A DNA stretch of 64,000 bases from RPQJ01 sp963793675 (lineage in GTDB: Bacteria > Pseudomonadota > Gammaproteobacteria > Steroidobacterales > Steroidobacteraceae). Positions 52,382-60,031 of this stretch are shown piece after piece; positions within the stretch are counted from its first letter, which is position 1; every line of letters begins with the position of its first letter. The position numbers were made by a program, and so were the translations under genes. Location: positions 62,001 through 126,000 of the forward strand of contig CAWCBA010000008.1 of the NCBI GenBank assembly GCA_963793675.1, in the 5' to 3' direction. The notes below the pieces were generated by a model. The model was not told the origin of the DNA and searched no databases. It saw only the letters and a program-made list of their open reading frames with translations.

Positions 52382-53638
52382 GTTCCAGGTCCTCGCCAAA
52401 GTGCGCCAGCGCGGACTGTGCGCTGACGACGCCGTCCTCGTGGAAGCCCGACCGCCAGTAGGCACCGCAGAAATAGGTGCGTTGCACGCCATTCAGCTCG
52501 CGGTGCCGTGCCTGTGCTGCGACGCCGGCCGGCGTGTAGACCGGGTGCGCGTACTGGAAGGACCGCAGGATGCAGCTGGGATCGATCGCGTCGCGGTGAT
52601 TGAGCGTGACCAGGAATCGCACCGGGGCATCGCGCAGGCCCTGCAGCACGTTCATGTCGTAGGTGAGCGCCACGGGCTCCTGCGGATCGCGCAGCAGGTG
52701 GTAGTTCCACGCGGCCCGCGCCAGCTCGCCGTCGCGGCAGCAGGCTGGCGTCGGTGTGCAGGATCGCCTCGTTCGGCGGCATACGGCATCGCGCCCAGCG
52801 CGTTCTCGTTCCGCTGGCGTCGGTGCTTCGAGCAGCGCCAGGGCCTGGTCGGAGTGGCACGCGAGGAACACGTGGTCGAAGGCTTCGACGTCGCCGGCGC
52901 GCGTGCGCAGCAGCACCTGGTTAGGCAGGCGGCGGATCGAGGCGATCGGCGTCGACAGCCGTACGCGGGCTTTCGCTGCCGCGAGCAGCGCACGCACGTA
53001 TTCGCGCGAGCCGCCACTTACGGTCTGCCAGACCGGCCGGTCGTCGACGTTGAGGAAGCCGTGGCGATCGAAGAAGCCGATGAAGAAGCGGGCCGGGAAG
53101 ACGAGCATGGCGGACGCTTCGGCCGACCAGATCGCACGACCCATCGGCACGATGTAGTGCTCGACGAACTGCCGCGAGTAAACGCCCGCGTCGATGAATT
53201 CGCCGAGGGTGACGTCGTGCGAGTCCGCTGCGTCGAGCCAGGCCCTGGCGCGGGCGTTGAAGCGCAGGATGTCCGCGATCATGCGCAGGAACGACGGTCG
53301 CAGGAGGTTGCGACGCTGGGCGAACAGCGAGTTCACGCGACGTGCCGTTGTACTCGAGGCCCGTGCGCTCACAGCGCAGGCTGAAGCTCATGTCCGATGG
53401 CTGCCACGCCACGCCCAGTTCGCTCAGCATCGCGATGAAGTTCGGGTAGGTCCAGTCGTTGAAGACGATGAAACCCGTGTCGATCGACCAGTGGCGGCCG
53501 CCGATACTCGACGTCGACGGTGTTGGTGTGTCCGCCGGCGTAATCCGCGGCTTCGAACAGCGTGACCTCGTGCGTGGCCGAGAGCCGCCACGCCGCATAC
53601 AGTCCGGAGACGCCTGCCCCGACGACGGCGATTCTCAT
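52350..53638 (-). CDS. FAD-dependent amine-oxidase-like oxidoreductase, five frameshifts
   Basis: A flavoprotein of about 427 residues after correction. The FAD motif is VVGAGVSGLYAAWRL. Other blocks are SIDTGFIVFNDWTYPNFIAMLSELGV, YIVPMGRAIWSAEASAMLVFPARFFIGFF and NGVQRTYFCGAYWRSGFHEDG. These are the landmarks of the protein always paired with DUF1365 and CFA-type enzymes, which may desaturate or oxidise fatty acyl chains. The frame changes near 53512, 53340, 52815, 52785 and 52745. Each is a +1 insertion and together they restore the frame of the end. It shares ATGA with the desaturase stop and overlaps DUF1365 by 32 bp. Five separate lesions could mean a decaying gene, but all the neighbours show the same error type. 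Confidence 0.82.
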
Positions 53639-54597
53639 GCGGGTGTCGCCTTGCGCACGTCGCGGATGCGCACGGGCACGGTGTTCAGGTCCCAGATCAC
53701 GCCGATTGCCGCAAGGCCACGCAGCAGGTAGTACGTGATGTCGAATTCCCACCAGTAGAAGCCCTGGCGCACCGAACTCGGATAGTGGTGGTGATTGTTG
53801 TGCCAGCCTTCGCCGAGCGTAATCAGCGCAAGGAACGCATTGTTGCGACTGTCGTCTTTCGTGGGGTAGCGACGCGAGCCCCAGCCGTGGGCCAGCGAGT
53901 TGATCGTGTAGGTGCCGTGATAACAGAGCACGGTCGAGACGAAGAAGCCCCACACCAGCAGTTGCCCGCCCGTCGTGCCGAGCGCAGGCGCGAAGCGCTC
54001 CAGCGCCATGCCGGTCAGCAGCAGGGTGAGCGCGAGCGCGAATGGCACGAGGATGTCGAAGCGATCGAGCCAGCGCAGCTCCGGGTACTGCAGCAGGTCG
54101 CGTACGCGCCGCAGGTCGGGGTGGAAGTGGCGCTTCGACAGGAACCAGCCCAGGTGCGCCCAGACGAAGCCGTCCTGCACGGGTGAATGAGTGTCCTGCG
54201 GCCGGTCCGAGAAGGCATGGTGATGACGATGATGCGCGGCCCACCAGATCGGGCCACGCTGCACCGCGGACGCGCCAAGCAGTGCGAAGGCGAACTGTGC
54301 CGTACGCGAGGTCTTGAACGACCGGTGCGAGAAATAGCGGTGGTAGAAACCGGTGATTGCGAACATGCGCAGCAGGTACAAGCCAACGCAGGTGGCAATG
54401 GCTGTCGTGCTGACGCCGACGTAGAACGCGAACAGGCACGCGAGGTGCATCAGTGCGAAGGGCACGATGCGCCCCCAGTCGACGCCGTCCGCAGCATTCG
54501 TCGCGCGCGTCGCCTCTGGATCGGGTTCGCCGGCATCGAACCACTGCCGCAGCTTGTGCAGGCTGCCCTCGGAATCATTCACGCGGCAGTCACTCAC
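53635..54597 (-). CDS. Membrane delta-9 fatty acid desaturase
   Basis: A di-iron acyl-CoA or acyl-lipid desaturase of 320 residues with four helices. The three histidine boxes are HRYFSH (ITGFYHRYFSHRSFK), HHRHH (WWAAHHRHHHAFSD) and HNNHH (GEGWHNNHHHYP). The start is taken as GTG at 54597, overlapping the stop of the chalcone-isomerase-like gene by 4 bp; a second GTG at 54582 is possible. It adds a double bond that the downstream CFA-type methyltransferase could then use as substrate. Its stop overlaps the start of the FAD gene (ATGA). Confidence 0.92.
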   Translation of the reverse strand: MSDCRVNDSEGSLHKLRQWFDAGEPDPEATRATNAADGVDWGRIVPFALMHLACLFAFYVGVSTTAIATCVGLYLLRMFAITGFYHRYFSHRSFKTSRTAQFAFALLGASAVQRGPIWWAAHHRHHHAFSDRPQDTHSPVQDGFVWAHLGWFLSKRHFHPDLRRVRDLLQYPELRWLDRFDILVPFALALTLLLTGMALERFAPALGTTGGQLLVWGFFVSTVLCYHGTYTINSLAHGWGSRRYPTKDDSRNNAFLALITLGEGWHNNHHHYPSSVRQGFYWWEFDITYYLLRGLAAIGVIWDLNTVPVRIRDVRKATPA

Positions 54598-55169
54598 CGG
54601 CGGGCGGCGCGGCTTTCGAGGCCGAGCAACTGCACCCGCAGGTCGCCGACCACGCTGCGCGAATCGAGCCAGATCGACAGGAAGGCGGGGCCAAACGCCG
54701 GATCGTCGATCTCGCCCATCAAGCCCCGGTGATCGTAGAAGCGAGTGGCAAGTCCCGGGACGACCACGGTGGTGACGTTGTCGCCCGGCCCGACGTCCGA
54801 CCAGAACGCGCGCAGCGAAGCGAGCCAATGCTCGCGCTGCTCCGGCGGCACGGAGCCGAGCAACCGCCAGGCGGTCGACGTGATGCGGAGCAGCTCGTCG
54901 CGTGAAAACTGCCGCTGATACGACAGGCTCAGGGCGACGGGATCACCGAACTCGTAGCCGGTGAAGTTGCCGGCGGGCGTCCACAGGCTGGCGTGGTAGA
55001 TGGGGCGTCCCAGCCAGCTCAGTTCGCCGGCGCCCACGCGCTGCAGGCCGTAATTGCCCTTGAGCACGGCGTCCGGCAGGTTCGACGCCCGCACGGGTCC
55101 CGCCAGCAATGCCGCGGCGGCGGTGAGCACCAGGGTGATCGAGAGGAGACAGGGCGTCGGGCGCGGCAT
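54594..55169 (-). CDS. Chalcone-isomerase-like periplasmic protein
   Basis: A 191-residue exported protein. The signal peptide is SITLVLTAAAALLAGPVRAS. The body (LQRVGAGELSWLGRPIYHASLWTPAG, ALSLSYQRQFSRDELLRITSTAW, VGPGDNVTTVVVPG, FLSIWLDSRSVVGDLRVQLLG) matches the bacterial chalcone-isomerase-like group. Relatives of this fold bind fatty acids. It stands between the photolyase and the desaturase genes and overlaps the latter by 4 bp. A role in holding or delivering an acyl chain is inferred from context; isomerase activity is unlikely. Confidence 0.82.
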   Translation of the reverse strand: MPRPTPCLLSITLVLTAAAALLAGPVRASNLPDAVLKGNYGLQRVGAGELSWLGRPIYHASLWTPAGNFTGYEFGDPVALSLSYQRQFSRDELLRITSTAWRLLGSVPPEQREHWLASLRAFWSDVGPGDNVTTVVVPGLATRFYDHRGLMGEIDDPAFGPAFLSIWLDSRSVVGDLRVQLLGLESRAARR

Positions 55170-55202
55170 GGCCGACTTTTCGCCGGCCCGGGGGGTGCGG
55201 AT

Positions 55203-56667
55203 TCAGGTGCGAGTGCGCGCAACCGGTTCGCGGACGGTGGCATAGGCCGCCAGTGCGGCGTCCCGGCTGGCAGCAAGTTCCACGATGGGACGAGGGTATG
55301 TCTGCCCAAGTGCAACACCGGCCTGCGCCAGGACCTCCGCAGGGGCGTCCCAGGGGCGATGGATCCACTTGTCGGGCAGCTGTGCCAGTTCGGGCAGCCA
55401 GCGGCGGAGGTACGCGCGCGCAGGGTCGTACCGCTCGGCCTGCAGCACCGGATTGAAGATGCGGAAGAACGGGGCTGCGTCGGCGCCGCAACCTGCGGTC
55501 CATTGCCACCCGAGCGTGTTGGCTGCGAGGTCCGCATCGACCAGCGTGTCCCAGAACCAGCGGGCGCCGGCGAGCCACGGCTGCCGCAGGTTCTTCGTCA
55601 GGAGCGAGGCAACGATCATGCGCACGCGGTTGTGCATGAAGCCGGTCGTCCATAACTCCCGCAGACCGGCATCGACGATCGGGTAGCCGGTGTGGCCTTG
55701 CTGCCAGGCGCGCAGCAGGGCGGCGCTCTCCGCCCAGGGAAAGCGCTCGAAGCGTTCGTCGAGTGGGCGCTCGGGTGTGTGCGGGTAATGGTGCAGCAGG
55801 TGATACGAGAATTCGCGCCAGCCGATCTCGCGAACGAAACTGTCGGCGGATTTCGCCGCCTCCGGCTGATCGACGACGGCATTGCGCGCCGCGACCAGGC
55901 ACTGGCGCGGACCGATCTCGCCGAAATGCAGGTGCGGCGAGAGCCGTGAACTCGCCGGGAGGTCCGGGCGATTGCGGCCTTCGTCGTAGCGGCCGATCCA
56001 TTCGCCGCAGAATTGCTGCAGCCGCTGCTGCGCGCCGTTTTCGCCTGGTGTCCAGTGCCGGGAAAATGCCGTGTCCCAGGCAACCCTGCGGCAGCAGATC
56101 GAGTTCGTTCAGCGCCAGACTGGCGATGGGCTGCGCAGGTCCGCGCAGGCGCCTGGGTGCCGGCAGCGGCGCCGGTTGCGTATCGAGTCTCATCTGGCAG
56201 GCCCGCCAGAACGGCGTGAAGACGCGGTACGGTCCACCCTGGCCGGTGCGGATTTCCCACGGTTCGTGCAGCAGGTTCGCGTTGTGGCTCTCGCATTCGA
56301 AGCCCAGGTCGCGCAGGCCGGCCTTGACCGTCGTATCACGCGCGACGGTGGCAGGATCGTAGAGACGATTCCACACGACCTTGGTGGCACCGACCTCGCG
56401 CGCAAGCTCGGTCAGCGCGGACAACGTGGGTCCTCGACGCAGGGTGAGTGCAACACCCTTCGTGCGCAGCGCCGCATCGAGAGCGGCCAGGCTGTGGTGC
56501 AACCACCATCGACTCGCAGCACCCGGCGACCAGGGGCTTTCTTCTTCAGGTGCGTGCACGTACACCGCCACGACGTGGTCGCTGTCCGCCACGGCCGCGG
56601 TAAGCGCCGGGTTGTCCGACAGCCGCAGGTCGCGCCGGAACCAGACGAGAGTGGTCGTGTCGCTCAT
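55203..56667 (-). CDS. phrB: Deoxyribodipyrimidine photolyase, one frameshift
   Basis: Light-dependent repair enzyme for cyclobutane pyrimidine dimers. The N-terminal antenna-binding domain begins LVWFRRDLRLSDNPAL. The C-terminal FAD/DNA domain has ASSRLSPHLHFGEIGPRQ, EIGWREFSYHLLHHYP, GYPIVDAGLRELWTTGFMHNRVRM and NTLGWQWTAGCGADAAPFFRIFNP. The frame changes at 56084-56086, where a GGG on the coding strand needs only GG to read LLPQVAWDTAFSRHW. Corrected length is about 487. It is the first gene of the minus-strand lipid operon, which fits a programme against light damage. The upstream htpX terminator isolates it from htpX. Confidence 0.9.
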
Positions 56668-56685
56668 GCTGCGTTCACCCTAATG

Positions 56686-56715
56686 GAAAAAGCCGCGCCC
56701 CGTGAGGAGCGCGGC
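56686..56715 (-). terminator. Rho-independent terminator after htpX
   Basis: On the minus strand GCCGCGC, a ten-base loop and GCGCGGC are followed directly by TTTTT. It lies 22 bp past the htpX stop and just before phrB, so the lipid operon must start from its own promoter in the short gap. Confidence 0.8.
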
Positions 56716-56737
56716 CTTCGTTGCAGCCCGGGCCGGG

Positions 56738-57626
56738 TTAGCCGACCGAGTTGCGGAGCGCGGCGATGCGCTCTTCCAGCGGCGGGTGCGACATGAACAA
56801 GCGCTTGAAGCCGCCCGGCTTCGGGCCGCCGGCTATGCCGAACGCCGCCATCTTGTCGGGCAGCGCGCCGGAATGGCGCTGCTGCAGCCGCTCGAGCGCG
56901 CCGATCATGGCCTGGCGACCGGCCAGGTGGGCGCCACCCGCGTCCGCGCGGAATTCGCGCTGCCGCGAGAACCACATGACGATCATCATCGCGAACAGGC
57001 CGAGCACGAGCTGCGCAATGATCGAGGTGATAAGAACGCGGGGCCGTGGCCTTCTTCGGTCTTGAAGATCACGCGGTCCACGAAGTGGCCGATGATGCGC
57101 GAGAAGAAGAACACGAAGGTGTTCACCACGCCCTGGATCAGCGTCGAGCGTGACCATGTCGCCGTTGGCGACGTGGCTCACCTCGTGCGCGAGCACGGCC
57201 TCGGCTTCCTGCTGCGACATGCTTTGCAGCAGGCCGGTGCTGACCGCGACCAGCGCCGCATCACGGCGCGCGCCCGTTGCGAACGCGTTCGGCTCGGGCG
57301 AATCGAAGACCCCCACCTCCGGCATGCCGATGCCGGCGGCCTGCGCCTGGCGCTGCACGGCGCCGACCAGCCAGCTTTCGGTGGCGTTGGCGGGTTGCGA
57401 GATCACGCGCACGCCCATCATGCGCTTGGCTGACCACTTGGAGATCGCGAGCGAGAAGAGCGAGCCCGTGAAGCCGACGACGGCCGACAAGACCAGCAGC
57501 TTGCCGAGGTCGAGGTCCGAGCCCTGCGCGTCCAGGATCGAATTCGATGCCGAGCAGGTTCAGCACGATGCCCAGCAACAGCATGATCGCGAGGTTGGTG
57601 GCGAGGAACAGCAGAATCCGTTTCAT
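56738..57626 (-). CDS. htpX: HtpX membrane zinc metalloprotease, three frameshifts
   Basis: Inner-membrane M48 protease for quality control of membrane proteins. The N-terminal helix is MKRILLFLATNLAIMLLLGIVLNLLG, followed by LSAVVGFTGSLFSLAISKWSAK. The zinc site is VLAHEVSHVANGDM (HExxH) and the third ligand Glu is in QREFRADAGGAHLAG. Frame changes are needed near 57540 (insertion), 57145 (insertion) and 57035 (deletion). Between the last two the +1 frame gives the expected IQGVVNTFVFFFSRIIGHFVD. Corrected length is about 295, normal for HtpX. The ATG at 57626 is 4 bases after a GAG-rich leader. Confidence 0.9.
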
Positions 57627-57822
57627 CTTGGCGAGTCTCCAGCGGGCGATCCCTTGACGCCCATTCGCTTGGGGTGATCTTCCGGGTTTCAATCCCTGCC
57701 GCATCCAGGCATGGCAGCGGGTCCCGGCCTGGGCGCATAATAACAGGAAGCAAAAAACCGGAACCAAGGTTCGGACAACGGCCGTCTGCCGGAGTTCCGT
57801 CCGACCCGCGCGAGGTGTCCCG

Positions 57823-58140
57823 ATGACCGCAAGTCCTGCCCGGCACTGGACGTTCCTGAGCAACCACGCGCACGTCCTGGTCTGCCTGGCCCAGGACCCG
57901 GACGCGCGCCTGCGCGACGTCGCGCTCAATGTCGGCATCACGGAACGCGCAGTCCAGAATATCGTGAGTGACCTCGAGCAAGCCGGGGTCATCGTGCGTG
58001 AACGCGCCGGGCGGCGAAACTCCTATCGACTCAACCTCGAGGTGCCGCTGCGCCACCGCCTCGAATCGCACAAGACCGTCGGCACGCTATTGTCGCTCGT
58101 ACTCGACCGCGCCGGGCTCAAGCGTGTCCGCTCCGCTTGA
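57823..58140 (+). CDS. Small winged-helix (MarR/ArsR-like) regulator
   Basis: A 105-residue DNA-binding protein that is little more than a winged helix. It starts WTFLSNHAHVLVCLAQDPDARLRDVALNVGITERAVQNIVSDLEQAGVIVRERAGRRNSYRLN, where the helix-turn-helix is ALNVGITERAVQNIVSDLE and the wing is ERAGRRNSYRL. A short C-terminal helix may dimerise. It is divergent from htpX (196-bp gap), and the CHAD-domain gene starts 17 bp before its stop in another frame. The target could be its own promoter or htpX; that is a guess. Confidence 0.85.
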   Translation: MTASPARHWTFLSNHAHVLVCLAQDPDARLRDVALNVGITERAVQNIVSDLEQAGVIVRERAGRRNSYRLNLEVPLRHRLESHKTVGTLLSLVLDRAGLKRVRSA

Positions 58141-58999
58141 CGGCTCAGCGCGGCTGCGCCGCGCGCTGCGCGAAGGCCAGACGACGCTTGCGGTTCGACT
58201 CTCCCGCTTGCGCGAGGCCGACGAGCGTGACGTCCACCAGATTCGGGTCGACTGTCGGCGCTTGCGCGCCCTGCTCAGGTCATTCAAGCCGTTTTTTTCC
58301 CGGGAACAGGCATCCGGGTTCCGGGAAGCGCTCGGGCGGGTCGCCGACCTGCTCGCCGAGATCCGCGAACTCGATGTCCTCGCCGCGCAGCCGCCCCTGC
58401 GGCATCGATCATGCGATCGCGAACTTGCCAACGCCCGACAACGGGCCGTAGAGCGGCTCGCCCGTCGTCTGGCCAGTCCGTCGAATCGGGCGGCGGTCGA
58501 GGTGTCTGCCCGCGGCCCATGCCGCGGCAACCTTGGCCTGCGCGCTGGAATCACTGTCTGTCGACGTGTTGCGACGCGCACGGCGCTCGTGGCGCCGGGC
58601 CCAATGCCTGCTGGACCCGCATCCACGTACTCGGACGCGAACTGCATGAACTCCGTATTCGCCTTGAAGAATTGCCGCTACACACTTGAAATCGTTGCGG
58701 ATATATCACCAAGAGAATGCGGCGACCCTGCGTCGCCGATTGCGCGACGCACAGCAGAACCTGGGTGATCAGCGGGATGCCGCAGCTGCGGCGAGACTGG
58801 TTGCGCTCAGATCCCGGAACGCGCGGCGCGCGCCCGGACTGCGCTGCGGTCGCTGGAACGACAGGTGAAGACGCTGGACCGGGACCTCGCTCCGACACTC
58901 GAGCGCGTCGCCCGTGCCGGCAAGCGCTGGGACCACGCAATCACCCGTTTGATCGAGCTGGACCTAGAGGTCCATCCTGACGACGAGCAGGCCGCCTGA
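58124..58999 (+). CDS. CHAD-domain protein, several frameshifts
   Basis: CHAD domains are helical, rich in conserved His and Arg, and bind polyphosphate. Here READERDVHQIRVDCRRLRALLRSFKPFF (about residues 25-52) is the CHAD signature and AEIRELDVLAA follows. The second repeat is seen as LHELRIRL plus KNCRYTLEIV plus NAATLRRRLRDAQQNLGDQRDAAAAARL in successive frames. The tail ends ERVARAGKRWDHAITRLIEL at 58999. At least four one-base frame changes are needed after about 58400. The GTG start lies in the end of the winged-helix gene. Corrected length is about 290. It overlaps the end of the convergent GNAT gene by 36 bp. It is either a badly read gene or a pseudogene. Confidence 0.72.
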
Positions 59000-59537
59000 A
59001 TTCGGTTCAGTTCGGACCGAGAATCCGAAGCGGCGTGCCCAGGCGACGATCCGCGCATTTTCGGCCAGGGTGGTGCCTTCGAGGCAATCGATTGCGCGAG
59101 CTTGTGCCGCGGTGGCCAGCGTACGCATCAGTTCCGTGCCGAGGCCCCGTCCCTGCCAGTCATCGGCCACGACGATGGCGCATTCGGCGCGCCTCGTTCC
59201 TTCGATGCGGGCATAGCGGCTCACGCCGACGAGGGTCTCGCCGGTGGCATCCTGCGTCATGCCGCCGACCGCAAGCCGGTCGTAATAGTCGAGGTCCAGC
59301 AGCCGTTCGAGATCGCGCTCGCTGGCCGTCGTGGCGAAATACTGGACGCGCAGGTAGAGCGTCTGTGGAGACAGCCCCTCGATGAAGCGTCGCTCGAGCG
59401 CGAGGTCTTCGTGGCGAAGTGGGCGGATGGTGACCGCAGGCGCACCGGCAGGCTGCCAGGTGCGTTCGAGCTCGCAGGGGTAGCGGCCCCGGAGGGCCTC
59501 AGGATCGACCGGCGCAGGGGAAGGAAGGCCGCGTCAC
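58964..59537 (-). CDS. GNAT acetyltransferase (Pat C-terminal-domain type), one frameshift
   Basis: A lysine/amine acetyltransferase domain of about 190 residues. VTIRPLRHEDLALERRFIEGLSPQTLYLRVQYF is the start of the GNAT fold as in protein acetyltransferase Pat. The acetyl-CoA-binding motif A is ECAIVVADDWQGRGLGTELMRTL, and ENARIVAWARRFGFSVRTEP is motif B. In the main frame there is no start codon between the upstream stop (59534) and an internal ATG at 59260, which would cut the fold. A GTG at 59537, overlapping the acidic gene's TGA, opens the gene if one base in the C-run near 59515 is an insertion. It is co-transcribed with the acidic protein gene. Confidence 0.75.
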
Positions 59538-59872
59538 TCGCGATCGCGGTATTCGTCGTCGTCTTCGTCGAGGTCGTCGTCCTCGTCATCGTCCCAGTCG
59601 TCGTCCTCATCCTCGTCGTCTTCGTCGAGGTCGTCGTCCTCGTCGTCTTCGTCATCGTCTTCGACGACGTCGTCGACCCAGCCTTCCGGGGCGACGGCGA
59701 GTTCGAGGTCCATCTCGTTCCACTGGTCGAGGTCGATTTCGCGAATCTCGCGATCCGGCCACTGGATGCGGATGATCTCGTCGTCAGGGTCGACCGAAAG
59801 CACCTGGAACGATTCCTCGTTGTCGAGGTCTTCGTACCATTGGCCTGCCTGCGGTTCGTAGTCACGGCTCAC
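59534..59872 (-). CDS. Small acidic-tailed protein (WYxDL type)
   Basis: A 112-residue protein. The N-terminal half reads QAGQWYEDLDNEESFQVLSVDPDDEIIRIQWPDREIREIDLDQW, a small beta-rich fold I associate with an uncharacterised gammaproteobacterial family. The C-terminal 45 residues are almost only Asp and Glu. The tail could bind cations or basic proteins, or mimic nucleic acid. The start is GTG at 59872 with GAGG eight bases upstream. An ATG at 59911 is only about 7 nt past the predicted transcription start and is less likely. The gene is followed by GNAT with a GTGA overlap. Confidence 0.8.
   Translation of the reverse strand: MSRDYEPQAGQWYEDLDNEESFQVLSVDPDDEIIRIQWPDREIREIDLDQWNEMDLELAVAPEGWVDDVVEDDDEDDEDDDLDEDDEDEDDDWDDDEDDDLDEDDDEYRDRE
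59540..59680. repeat. Low-complexity GAC/GAT/GAG codon run
   Basis: About 140 bp of nearly pure Asp and Glu codons (read on the plus strand as TCGTCGTCCTCGTCATCG and variants). It encodes the acidic tail. The near-repeats make slippage and read errors likely in this segment. Confidence 0.85.
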
Positions 59873-59924
59873 GGGTAAATCCTCGGCGGCAACACCGCCC
59901 GAAAACGGCATCAGAGCGCGAACA

Positions 59925-59954
59925 ACTATACGGTTGAGCACTCCGCGCAGGCAA
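59925..59954 (-). promoter_or_regulatory. Candidate sigma-70 promoter for the acidic protein and GNAT genes
   Basis: On the minus strand TTGCCT (59954-59949), an 18-bp spacer and TATAGT (59930-59925). The implied transcript starts near 59918, leaving a leader of about 46 bases before the GTG at 59872. Confidence 0.55.
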
Positions 59955-60031
59955 CCGGAACACACCGATGCTGCACTGCCGCAATTCACGTACACTCGGG
60001 GTAGACCGAGGGTCTGCCAGAGGACTAGATC

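Noticed and set aside
59540..59680. Regular short repeats suggesting a CRISPR or VNTR
   Set aside because: They are synonymous Asp/Glu codons of one protein tail; there are no unique spacers.
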